From: Alcanivoracaceae bacterium
Lineage (GTDB): Bacteria; Pseudomonadota; Gammaproteobacteria; Pseudomonadales; Alcanivoracaceae
Direction: 5' to 3'
Assembly: GCA_029210325.1 (NCBI GenBank)
Contig: JARGPU010000001.1
Span: 1,002,126-1,066,125, forward strand
DNA: 64,000 nucleotides
Each line of letters starts with the position of its first letter. Position 1 is the stretch's first letter. The notes below the pieces were generated by a model. The model was given only the letters and a program-made list of their open reading frames with translations. It did not search any database and was not told the DNA's origin. The translations under genes were made by a program, and so were the position numbers. Positions 1 to 10,200 of the stretch are shown here, in pieces.

Positions 1-401
1 TCAAAAGCGAAGCCTTGCACTGACCCATTGAGGTCAACCCCGCCCTCCTTAACGCCCAGTACTGCAAATGCGAGCCCGATACAGATCACTGTGAGGCCGA
101 TCAGTACAACCATAGATCTGATCAGCTGCTTGCTGATAACAACAGACTCATTGGTTCTCTCAAGAAACATTACGGTGTACAAGGCGTAATCGTTCGAATG
201 ATTCATCGTCCCTTGTAGACTCGATATTTGCTCCCCAATCTCGGAGACACTCATGCGGCTGTCCAGCGAGTCCATGACGTCGTTCATGCTGGTAAGTGCA
301 ATAAAAATAACGATAACTGGTATAACTATTCCAAGCACAAATGCGGAGACCATCTGTATCCTGAAGAAAATATTCCCCGTTCCGGTCTCTTTTACTTCCA
401 T
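1..401 (-). CDS. Hypothetical two-TM membrane protein, C-terminus beyond window
   Basis: An open frame reads from an ATG at 399-401 off the left edge, giving 133 complete codons. It begins one base after the TGA of the upstream nuclease gene, so the two are very probably co-transcribed. The protein has a hydrophobic stretch at about residues 18-37, a polar, probably helical middle of about 50 residues, and a second hydrophobic stretch at about 95-118. The layout (TM, soluble loop, TM) suggests an inner-membrane protein with a periplasmic or cytoplasmic loop. I recognise no family. It could be a partner of the nuclease, but only adjacency supports that. Confidence 0.6.
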   Translation of the reverse strand, partial: MEVKETGTGNIFFRIQMVSAFVLGIVIPVIVIFIALTSMNDVMDSLDSRMSVSEIGEQISSLQGTMNHSNDYALYTVMFLERTNESVVISKQLIRSMVVLIGLTVICIGLAFAVLGVKEGGVDLNGSVQGFAF

Positions 402-402
402 G

Positions 403-1365
403 TCAATACTCCGGGTAGTCCGCTTTGCAGTTGTACGCTAAGGACTTGGGCATTCTGCCAGGAAAGGCCCAAAGATCGGTGGCTTCGATGGCAGTTAAGG
501 CTTCGTCGAATGATATGCCAGACCTATCAGCAATATGCTCAAGGGTTGTGATAGACGCGGCGAGGTAATCTCGCATGCTGTCGTTGCTTACCTCCGAATC
601 GTCATTTGAAAGCAAGAACGAGATGGCTTCGGTTTGCTCTGCTTCTTTCCGTACGATGATTCTGTACTGATGGCTAGGAATGGCGACTCTCGTGCCTCGC
701 TTGCCGGTCATTCGCCAAGCAACTTGGTCTGCATCTCGGCTCTGATCTCCATAGCGATCAAAAAGCGTTCCGGCGATAACCCAAACCTCCCCATGGCTGT
801 CGGCCCATCTGCGTGTAAGCTCCTCAAGTACCTGCCAAGGTCCTCGGTTAAACTGGCAGTGCTGAGCGGTCATATTGCTCATTAGGAAGGTGGTGGCCAT
901 CGCTTCTTCGCTGCGCTTCATGTCCGCAGAGGGAACCATGTGGCCCTGGTCGAAAATGTCCTCTTTGTAATCTGCGCAATCGGATCTCTCCCAGTAATCA
1001 AGTCGAGGATCGGACCGAAATGAGTCGGACCGGGTAACGCCATCATTGATGTCGTCCGCCGTTAGACGATATGCGACCCAAAGAGGGGCCCTTAAATCCT
1101 TGTCGTACCAGGTGATAAAGTGAGGTTGAACAAGTATTTCTTCGTTATTGGTGCGTATATTGGAGCTGGGGATCGGGAATGGTAGGTTGTCCGCGATGAT
1201 TTGCGCAGCTTCTTGGGAGCGATTACTGGGAAGTCTGCTGTCTACGGCTTCGATAAAGTCTTCGGTGATGTCAGTGTCCCATGCACAGTACGCTTCTTTC
1301 TCTCGTGCGAAACTTGCTACGCTCAGGTGAAGGCAGGCTAAAGCCAGAACGATCCTGTATTGCAT
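403..1365 (-). CDS. Exported DNA/RNA non-specific endonuclease
   Basis: A 320-residue protein with a signal peptide (about residues 1-20), so probably periplasmic or secreted. It belongs to the DNA/RNA non-specific endonuclease (NUC, beta-beta-alpha-metal) family. The hallmark DRGH motif appears as DQGH at 139-142, keeping the general-base His142. The metal-ligand Asn is at about 173 in a QFNRGPW context, preceded by the family's SNM(T/S)xQ segment. The Arg-to-Gln change in DRGH is uncommon and may alter activity. Family members cleave DNA and RNA without sequence specificity. AGGAGAT lies 8 bases before the ATG. The DUF6765-like gene ends 21 bp upstream and a membrane protein follows after 1 bp, which suggests a three-gene unit. 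Confidence 0.85.
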   Translation of the reverse strand: MQYRIVLALACLHLSVASFAREKEAYCAWDTDITEDFIEAVDSRLPSNRSQEAAQIIADNLPFPIPSSNIRTNNEEILVQPHFITWYDKDLRAPLWVAYRLTADDINDGVTRSDSFRSDPRLDYWERSDCADYKEDIFDQGHMVPSADMKRSEEAMATTFLMSNMTAQHCQFNRGPWQVLEELTRRWADSHGEVWVIAGTLFDRYGDQSRDADQVAWRMTGKRGTRVAIPSHQYRIIVRKEAEQTEAISFLLSNDDSEVSNDSMRDYLAASITTLEHIADRSGISFDEALTAIEATDLWAFPGRMPKSLAYNCKADYPEY

Positions 1366-1386
1366 TATTATCTCCTGGTTAATCTT

Positions 1387-2487
1387 CTATGCAACACAGA
1401 CTCCATAGCGAGGCAGCACATCGTTGACTATTGAGAAGCGGGTGGCTTGCAGTGCATCGTGGAAGCATTTCCAGTCAGAGATAAGGAAGGATGGGCGGAA
1501 GGTAAATATTTCATTCCTGCCATCGACGGCCTTTTCCTGACCTATAGCCTCATGCTTCCATGATCCTATTCCCTTGGGAATGTAATCAAGATCTGCGGGG
1601 CCAAAAGAGAACTGTCCGCACTTGATGGCTTCAATCCATACCTTGTGGCGTGCCTCCCCATCTCCTCTCGTGCGCTCAACCAGGAGACGAACGGCATCGG
1701 CGTCAGCGCTTGGTAGCCCATGATGCGCGTTGAGGTCGAGGTTGGTGTCTTCGGCCCTAAACGCTCGGAGAGCGCGGCACATGTATTCAACAGCCTCGCA
1801 AAAGTCGTCTGCATTGTTACGCACGACCTGCTCTCCGAGGCCATTTGTATAGGACCAGCGAAGGTACGGTTTGTCGGGATGGCTTAGGGCTGCTCCATGT
1901 CCCAGCGGGAAAGCTTTGGAGAGAAGCATATTCTGGAGTCGAACTTTCCAGCCTTGCTTCTTAAGCTTTTTTGCCAGCTGCTTGTCTTCTTCCGGTTCAT
2001 TGCTTGCCAGATCGATAACCTGGTTCACTTGGTGATTGACCCCGGCAAAGCCTTGATGTGTCCAAGTGTCTGCATAGATGTGCATTGATATGCCAAGCCG
2101 ATGCAGAAAGTAGGGAGTGCCGGCTGATGCAAAACATGCGCGGAGCATGTCCTGCGCTACGTAAGAATTTGGTGTACACCTTAGGGTATGTATGAACGAC
2201 GGGCGTGACGGGGTCTCCCCTGCGGGCAATCCACCATTCCCAGGCAGAAAATGAAATGGCACCCAGACTCGATGATTGGACAGCGCCCTGAAGTTGCGAT
2301 AATCGACCATCTTGTGGGCTGAAGAGATTCGGTAGTATCGGGCGCCGATGTGAAAAGTGATCGGCCCGCTATTGGTGGCGTCGTCTACATACTGTGCCGA
2401 ATAGGCGATGGTCGAAGCGTCTCTATGGTCGTAGCCGGCGCAACGCGCGGCTACATACGTCATGGCGTGATGGCCATCAATCTGCAT
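1387..2487 (-). CDS. DUF6765-like protein
   Basis: A 366-residue protein without a signal peptide. The N-terminus is rich in His and Asp: an HHAMTYVAARCAG segment and a following AYSAQYVDDATN segment resemble the start of DUF6765 proteins. A second conserved-looking block (HRLGISMHIYADTWTHQGFAG, about residues 129-149) carries further His/Asp residues like those of the zinc-dependent phospholipase C / S1-P1 nuclease fold. That fold assignment is from memory and tentative. It precedes the exported nuclease by 21 bp on the same strand. The function is unknown; a metal-dependent hydrolase is plausible. Confidence 0.65.
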   Translation of the reverse strand: MQIDGHHAMTYVAARCAGYDHRDASTIAYSAQYVDDATNSGPITFHIGARYYRISSAHKMVDYRNFRALSNHRVWVPFHFLPGNGGLPAGETPSRPSFIHTLRCTPNSYVAQDMLRACFASAGTPYFLHRLGISMHIYADTWTHQGFAGVNHQVNQVIDLASNEPEEDKQLAKKLKKQGWKVRLQNMLLSKAFPLGHGAALSHPDKPYLRWSYTNGLGEQVVRNNADDFCEAVEYMCRALRAFRAEDTNLDLNAHHGLPSADADAVRLLVERTRGDGEARHKVWIEAIKCGQFSFGPADLDYIPKGIGSWKHEAIGQEKAVDGRNEIFTFRPSFLISDWKCFHDALQATRFSIVNDVLPRYGVCVA

Positions 2488-2671
2488 CCTGCTTTCCTTC
2501 CTAAATCCGCGAGCTCTAGCACGTTGAGCTCTCCCCTAGCCGAATATAGCCAATCAATGCATGCTGTGGCAAAGCTCCACAAAGCAATATCACGGCGACA
2601 TCATTGCGCCAGCCGATATCATGAGTACTATCTTCGTGTGCATGGGGGAAATGAAAATGCAGGGGGGAAGC

Positions 2672-3640
2672 ATGAAGTACTTGGTGGTGACCTTGGCTGT
2701 TCTGCTGTCAGGGTGCGGACTATCTGTTCAGCAGAGATCGGATGCCACCCGGGTCGCAAAGGCGACGACTGTTGTAGGTGACTTTTCGTCTGAGCAGCTG
2801 ACGGGGGTTCGTGAGGCAGTAATTGATATTCAGGCCTCGTACTACAAAATCAAGTCTACCGCAAAATGCATAGATACCGGGAAAGGTACTTGTGCGATTC
2901 CATTGGACAGAGGTATTTCGACGTCAGATATTGAGGCGCGAATCGCAGTGGCTCAAGCGCTGTCAGCCTACGGAACGGCTCTTGACGCCCTGGTTAACTC
3001 GGATACTTCCGAAGGTCTCCTTAGTGCCGCCAATGAGTTAGGTGACTCTCTAGGGGCTGCGGCAGAGAAATCCAGTGACTTGTCGTTAACTGAAGACGAC
3101 ATTAAGGCCGTGTCAGCGCTTGTGGATCTTGCGGGGCGTTGGCGCGTTGAGCGTAAGAGAGAAAGAGCGCTTAAAGGTATTGCTCGGTCATATGCTGGCG
3201 TCATAAACCAGGTTACACCGCTTCTAGAGCAAGATTTTGATATCCAGTGGAGGTCTCCATGCAGGCCAGAATTCCAAGATGGCGCCGTAGCTGACGCACC
3301 GACCTCTGGTGAGAGTAAGCCTGCGGGGACACTTGATATCTACTGTCAGGCTGCGTACGAACTTAAGAGGGCCGCTCGCACATTGATTGATTCTTCAGAC
3401 ATGGAGTATGACCTACGAGTTGGCGCTGTTGATGCCTATATGCTGGCTCATAATGCACAGGTGAATGGCTGGATCATATCGCAGAAGGGGTCTGCGCTAA
3501 TTAGGCAGCTTCGCCAGTCGGCTGTTGAGTTGGAGCGCGTTGCAGATAGCAAGAAGTATCAATCGAAGGATATCAAGCAGCTTGGCAAAGATGTCAAAGC
3601 GCTTACATCGTCGTTAAAGCTGTTGGTTCAAGGGGGGTAA
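2672..3640 (+). CDS. Hypothetical lipoprotein
   Basis: The start at 2672 is chosen over upstream in-frame ATGs because AGGGGGGA lies just before it and because it begins a typical lipoprotein signal: MKYLVVTLAVLLSGCG, with a lipobox (LSGC) and Cys14 as the lipidated residue. The mature part (about 300 residues) is mainly helical and acidic, with several Cys (STAKC, GTC, SPC, IYC) that could form disulfides in the periplasm. No family is recognised. The next gene starts 8 bp downstream with its own GGGG Shine-Dalgarno sequence, so the two form an operon. It may act as a membrane-anchored partner of the small helical protein. Confidence 0.7.
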   Translation: MKYLVVTLAVLLSGCGLSVQQRSDATRVAKATTVVGDFSSEQLTGVREAVIDIQASYYKIKSTAKCIDTGKGTCAIPLDRGISTSDIEARIAVAQALSAYGTALDALVNSDTSEGLLSAANELGDSLGAAAEKSSDLSLTEDDIKAVSALVDLAGRWRVERKRERALKGIARSYAGVINQVTPLLEQDFDIQWRSPCRPEFQDGAVADAPTSGESKPAGTLDIYCQAAYELKRAARTLIDSSDMEYDLRVGAVDAYMLAHNAQVNGWIISQKGSALIRQLRQSAVELERVADSKKYQSKDIKQLGKDVKALTSSLKLLVQGG

Positions 3641-3647
3641 TTGGGGA

Positions 3648-3941
3648 ATGACTCTGTCAGAGGAGATACAGGGCCTTATCTACGATGTAGACGCAATTTT
3701 AGATGGCTCTAGTGGGCATGTTGGTTCTTTGGAAAGTCTCAGGGAGAAGCTGGGTATTGCCTTGCTTAGACAGTCGGCCATTGAAATGAAGGCCGCAACT
3801 GAGGATTACCTTCATGCAAAACAATGCCTAGATGAAGCGAAATCATGTGTCGCGTCGGCAACTACCGATCTACAAAAGACTCAAACCTTTATTGAAAAGG
3901 TGACAAAAGTCGTGAGTGCGGTCGAGCGGTTGATTTCCTAG
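3648..3941 (+). CDS. Small helical hypothetical protein
   Basis: A 97-residue, almost wholly alpha-helical, charged protein with heptad-like spacing (likely a short coiled coil) and two Cys. It starts 8 bp after the upstream lipoprotein gene. There is no signal peptide or TM segment, so it is probably cytoplasmic. No known family is recognised. It is called a gene because of the Shine-Dalgarno sequence, the operon spacing and amino-acid composition normal for a gene. Confidence 0.55.
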   Translation: MTLSEEIQGLIYDVDAILDGSSGHVGSLESLREKLGIALLRQSAIEMKAATEDYLHAKQCLDEAKSCVASATTDLQKTQTFIEKVTKVVSAVERLIS

Positions 3942-4262
3942 TGCAAGAGTCCGTCTGGTGTGGAGTTTTCTATAAAGAACTTTTCAGCGGGCCGCTCAAT
4001 AGTTTGCTCGTGCTTGCACTGAATAGGCATAGGTCAACGAACTTTGACGGCTGTGGGCGTTGGTAGGTTGAGGATTTGCGCTGTACACATAAGTACTTTC
4101 AGGCTCGACAGATTTCAGGATATTGGGTTTCTAGGCAGTTTGGCTATGCTAAGCGGGCTATTCGTTCAGGCGGGGATATGGAGGGGTGCTTCGGAGTGCC
4201 CCGTCCTTCTGGTTTCTCCGTAAACTGTTTTATAATGGCTCTTTAACTTGCTCCATTAATGG
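3942..4262 (+). promoter_or_regulatory. Intergenic region with candidate promoter for the Rhs gene
   Basis: A 321-bp gap with no convincing ORF. A perfect TATAAT lies at 4231-4236, about 30 bp before the giant gene; the best -35 match 18 bp upstream (TTCTGG at 4207-4212) is poor. The promoter call therefore rests on the -10 box alone. Confidence 0.3.
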
Positions 4263-7200
4263 ATGGTAATTATGACAGGGATGTACCCCAGCCTGCTTTG
4301 GCGGGCCTTCTTTTTGTGCCTGAGCCTTTCTGTTCTGCCGCTGTCCGCTATGGCGAACCAGGCGCCCGTCTGCGCAGATGCCTACGCCTCTCCCAGCGTA
4401 ATATGGCCCCCCAACCATTCCATGGTGCCGATTTCCATTGACGGCGTGACTGATCCGGATGGTGATTCGCTGGTGATTACCAGCATTTGTGTTATGCAGG
4501 ACGAGCCTCTTAACGCTCAGGGGGATGGCAATACGGCTATCGACGCCAGTGGAGTCGGCTCAAGTAGCCCTGCAGTTCGTGCGGAGCGCAGCGGCAAGGG
4601 GAACGGGCGGGTCTATCATATTGACTTTGTCGCGCAAGATCCGGCTGGCGCTGCCTGCATGGGCAGTGTTATTGCAACGGTGCCGCATTCGAAGAAAAAG
4701 GTCGCCATAGATGGTGGGCGGCTGTTCCCTTCAACCTCGGCCAATATCAATTGCAGTGGCGAAACGCAAAACCGGCCTCCTGAGGCTGATGATCAGACCG
4801 TCACGACGATGGAGGATCAGTCCGTTTCTATAGTGCTGGATGCGAGTGATCCAGATGGCGATGCGCTTGCCATCAGCATCACATCAGATCCCCAGCATGG
4901 CAGGGTGGAGGGTGAGTATCCAGATTTCGTGTATGTGCCAGACCCTGATTTCCATGGTCTCGACACGTTTTCCTTCACAGCAAGTGATGGATCGCTGAGC
5001 TCTCCGGCGGCGACTGTCACCATACTCGTTGCGCCCGTCAATGATCCTCCAGTTGCAGGGGCTATGACTGTGGAGGTTCGGGAAGACGAATCCATCGCCT
5101 TTGAGCTGATTGGGACGGATGTAGATAGTACCGAGCTGGCGTTCAGCCTGGTTTCTGTGCCTGAACACGGTTCTCTCTCTATTCAGGGCGGTCAGGCCCA
5201 CTACACTCCAGATCAGGATTATTTCGGAGCTGACTCTTTCAGCTACTTGGTCAGCGACGGCGAAAGTCAGTCATCTCCCGCGCAAGTCGACATTGTCGTT
5301 GTCTCGGTCAACGATATTCCAGTTATTGCCTCCTCGCCAATCCTGAGTGGGAAAGTAGACCAACAATGGAGCTACGCAGTCTCTGCCACAGATGTGGACT
5401 CAGGAACTCTGTCCTGGATGCTGTTGACCGCTCCGGACGGCATGTTCTTTTCTCCGGTGATGAATACACTTTTCTGGAGTCCGCAGGACTCTCAGTCCGG
5501 TCTGCATCAGGTGATCTTGTCTGTTACCGATGAAAATGCTGGTCAGGCCTTGCAGTCCTTCTGGCTGGATGTTGCACGTTCCAGCAATACACCTCCCAGA
5601 ATCATTACCAATCCGCCCAGAGAGATAATGCTGGGCGATCTTTATTCTTACGACCTTGAAGCGACCGATGAGGAAGATGCCTATCTAACCTATTCGCTGA
5701 TCTCCTATCCGGAAGGGATGCAGATCTCGCCGCTTATGGGTTCGATTGGCTGGCGCCCCCGGATAGATCAGGTTGGTTCGCATCCGGTTACCGTCAGAGT
5801 GATCGACTCTGGTGGCGCACAGGTCGAACAGTCGTGGTGGGTGAGGGTTGATGCAGATCCGGCCAATCAGCAGCCTTTGATAGTTTCTTCTCCCTCGCTG
5901 ACTGCTGTGGCTGGTGTTGAGTATGCCTATCAGGTTGTTGCAGAAGATCCTGATGGCGATACAGTCTCGATCTCCCTGAATGATGCTCCTGCTGGCATGC
6001 AAATTGATGCTGCAGGCTTGATCACTTGGCAACCAGATCGTCAGGAAAGGGTCCTTGTTTCTGTGCAGGCCGACGATGGCAAAGGAGGCGTCGTCGATCA
6101 GCAGTATCATCTTGATGTTTCTGCAGATAATACTCCCCCGGTAATTGTTTCGTTGCCGCGCTCTAGCCACACTGGCAGCGCTACATTTAATAGTTCGAAT
6201 CGATATCGTTATCAGGCTGTGGCCATTGACGAGGAGCAGGATCCTGTGACCTTTGCTCTGCTATCTGCGCCGGCCGGAGCAAGCATAGACCCGAATACCG
6301 GCCTTGTTTTGTGGAACTTCGGCAGAGATGAGCCGTATTTGCTTAGATTGAGAACCGGCGTTTATCCCCAGTGTATTACCAGTCACTACGATATTGAGAT
6401 TGAAGAGGTGCGGCCTATTTCCGAGGACGGCAGCATTCTCGTTGATTTCATTAATAGAGGGGGCGTCGCATACGCGGGTGGAGATAATATTGTTATCACT
6501 GCCTCTCTTCGTAATGGTGGAGCTCTGGATCAGGTTTCGGTATTGCCTGCACTGCCAGCGGGGGCGCGCCACACTGTAAAGATGGACGCGAAAGCATCGG
6601 ACATAGCAGCAAGATTTCAGGTCGTAGTTGAGGATGCTTCGGGCGGCGACTGTCACCCATCAAGCAATCTTCGTAAGTTCACGGTGTTTGAGTTGTCCGC
6701 CACCGATATCCATGGTCAGTCAGATACGCAGTCTTATGTTCTTTCAATTTCTGATGTAAACCAGCCTCCTGCTTTTCTCAGTCGGCCCCCTGTTTATGGT
6801 AGTGATATAGACGGGTATCGCTATGACGTTATGGCCCAAGATCCAGAAGGGAATCACTTCAATATCTATCGCGGCAGTAATACAAACGAGATATTGTGGA
6901 ATAGCCAGACGCGTACTCTTCAGATGTCACCAGAGGTTGCCAGGTCGGCGGTGTCTGGCTTTGAAGAGATCGATCGTGCCTGCGTTGCCGGGAGTACGAA
7001 TTCAGGTGAGCTTCTTTCGCTGGATAGTTGGCAGGATTATCGAGAAAGTGGTGGGCATAATGGCATCGCCAACTGGGACCTAGATGCCGACTCGCTTGGG
7101 GTGACACTGCTTGAAAATGCGGACCCTTCCTACCTGCTTACACCATATGAAGTCATGGATGGCGCATTTCGCATCAATGTCATTCCAGGTGCTGGGGATG

Positions 7201-10200
7201 ATGACATCATCGGTTTTGTCTGGGGTTTTAAGAACCAGAGCAACTATTACCGTTTTGTTTGGGATGGCGGTGGTCAGTGCAATGGAAGCTGTCTACAAGT
7301 AGAAAAAGTAAGCCAGATCGATAGCGAATACATTTCACCGAATAACCCTGCTAGAGAAGTGTTGTACGCCGCGAACGTTGAGACCTGGGATCATAGTGTC
7401 AATTATGGTTTCGATATCAAGCTTCAGCCCGGGAAAATTTATGTCCAGGTATGGAATCGTGATGAAGAAAGGTTGATAACGGCGTTCTCGATCAGGGATG
7501 GCGGCTATGTTGGCGGGAAGTTTGGTCCTTATGTCCATTCTCAGGCTGGAACCTACTTTACTATTGAACGCATTGAGGAGCAGCTTCTGCCGGATATTGT
7601 TCCGGTAGAAGTGTTCTACGACGATTCTGCGGAATCGGGTAGTAGTCTTTCGGTGTCTGTCATGAATCGAGGGTCAGTTGACGTGCCTGCGGGCATAGCA
7701 GTGGATGTGCTTGCTCGTAATAACAGAGGGAACTCTGGCGCTGCTAGTGTTGCTTTCCCTACAGTTCATACATCTAGGATCCTATCACCCGGTGATGTCG
7801 AGGTTGTTTATGTAGGTGATCTTATCGTTCCGCCACTGCATTCTACCTATGCTATTGATGTCAGTCTCGATCAGCCGGGGTCTGTTGCAGAGTGTAAGGA
7901 GGCGAATAATTTTGTCAGCTATCATGCTATTGATATTCGCACTCAGGATGGCAGCGGTTTCGGTGAGCATCAGCGTTATGCCATTACGATCAAGGATGTG
8001 CCAGAGCGCCCGGTTGTTGCGCCTGTTGCCCCTCAGTACGCTGCTTCCGGCCGGCTCTATCAGTTTCTGCCGGATGTAGTTGATCCGGATACACAGGACA
8101 GGCATGAGTATGTCCTTCTATCAGGCCCGGATGATGCATTTTTCTCACCTGAAACCGGTGCACTGATCTGGCAGCCATCAAATGATGCCATAGGTAATGT
8201 GTTGCCTGTCTCTATCCAGGTTACAGACCTGTCTGGTCACCAGGAGCAGGTATCCTTTGATCTTACTGTACATGCTGCCCCTGTAATTTTGTCGCAGCCC
8301 TTGCGAGTTGCACCGAGTAATGGGCAGTACACCTATGTAGTAGAGGGGCTTGATCCGGATGGTGGCCCGGTCAGCTATCACATGCTGAAGGGGCCGGTGG
8401 GGTCAGATATTGATGCTGACACTGGCGTACTCACGTGGTCAGGTTATGCCAGCAGTTCGCTCGGAAGTTTTGTCATTGCGGTGCGGGACGATGAGGGTGA
8501 GGAAACGTTTCAGGCTTTCCGGGTTGGCGTTGCATTGGCCAGTGGGCAGAACCGTGTACCTGTCATTGCGCCAATTGATGACATGGTGATGGATATTGAT
8601 CTGGATGTACGCATTCAGATGCTTTCTTTCACCGTTATGGCAACTGATGCCGATGGTCACGCTCTTGCTTATGATTTGCTTCGTGCCCCAGCCGGCATGA
8701 CCATTAATCCGGCAACCGGTCTGATTAACTGGCGTCCGGCCACCACGCAGCTTGGCACGTATTCGGTCCGGGTCAGGGTGTATGACTACCATGGAGGAGA
8801 GGCGGAGGAAGAGTTTCAAATTACGGTGATCGGGAGCGGCGGTAATCGCCCTCCCGTGTTTGAAGTACTCGAAGGTCCTCTAGTTGCTGCGCGTGAGCAG
8901 CTTGTTGTAGATGTGCCAGTCACAGACCCTGATGGTGATCCGGTCAGCTATCGGCTGCTGTCGGGCCCGGCGGGAATCAGCATTAACCAGGCTAGCGGTG
9001 TCCTTCGCTGGCAGCCGTATGAGCAGCATATCGGTGATCATGTTGTCGAGATTCAGGCCACTGATTCGGCTGGTGCCTCCGCTATTCTGTTACTGACGGT
9101 GAGGGTTGGGCCCGCCAATACGACGGCTCCGGAGGTGCAGTCTGATCCGCTCGTGTTCGCATACATCGGCCAGCAGTATATCTATCAGATTCAGGCAACT
9201 GACGCGGAAGGCGATGCCCTGCATTACGATCTGAGCCAGGGGCCTGAAGGGCTGACTGTTGATGCAAGCGGGAGGATCACTTTCTTCCCGACGGTGGATC
9301 AGATTGGTGTGCATCAGGTTAGCGTGCGGATCTCCGATGGCCGGTTTGATTCCTATCACGCGTTTCCGTTGCAAGTTATTGCAGCCTCGGCAAATACACC
9401 GCCGCTGGTTCTGTCGCAGCCAGAGCGCATGGCGAACGTTGGCAGTGCATACACTTATGCCATTGAGGCACGGGACGCTGAAGGCGACATGATTTACTAC
9501 GCGCTGCGCAGTGCGCCCCCGGGAATGACCATTGATCCGGTTGGTGTGTTGCGTTGGCAGCCTGAAGCGTGGGATCTGGGCGTGCACGATGTCGCGGTGC
9601 TGGTGACAGATGCTCAGGGCGCGGTCACGCGCCACTCCTGGCGACTGGAAACGTTTGATAATGGCTCCCCGTTGATCACATCCACGCCTGTTACTGGTGC
9701 GGTTGTAGGTCGGGACTATGAATATCAGGTTACTGCCGTTGACCCCGAGGGGGCGCCGATTCATTTCAGTCTGCCCGTTGCGCCATCGGGTATGTCGATT
9801 AGCGCAGGTGGCTTGATTCAGTGGCAGCCTGATCTGGCTACAACAGAAGAGCGGCTGGTTACAGTGCGGGCCAGTGATGGTCAGCGCTATATCGAGCAGA
9901 CCTATTCACTCTATGTGGATGCGGAAGCTGCCCCGCTGGCGGTCTCGCTGTCTGGTGATCGTCGCTACTATGCGCTTGGCGAACAGGCATCGATTACCGC
10001 AATTCCTCTTGGCGGGCAGCCCCCGTACAGTCTTCAGGCATGGCTCGATAGTGAGCCTGTGCTGCTGACGGAAGGCAATCTGATCGAGCTGGATTTTGTC
10101 GAAATCGGGGCGTACACGCTGCGGGTAGTGGTTGTCGATGATGCCGGTGCCCAGGCCGAAACTGAAATGCGACTGGCTGTCAGTGATGGCACGGACAGCG

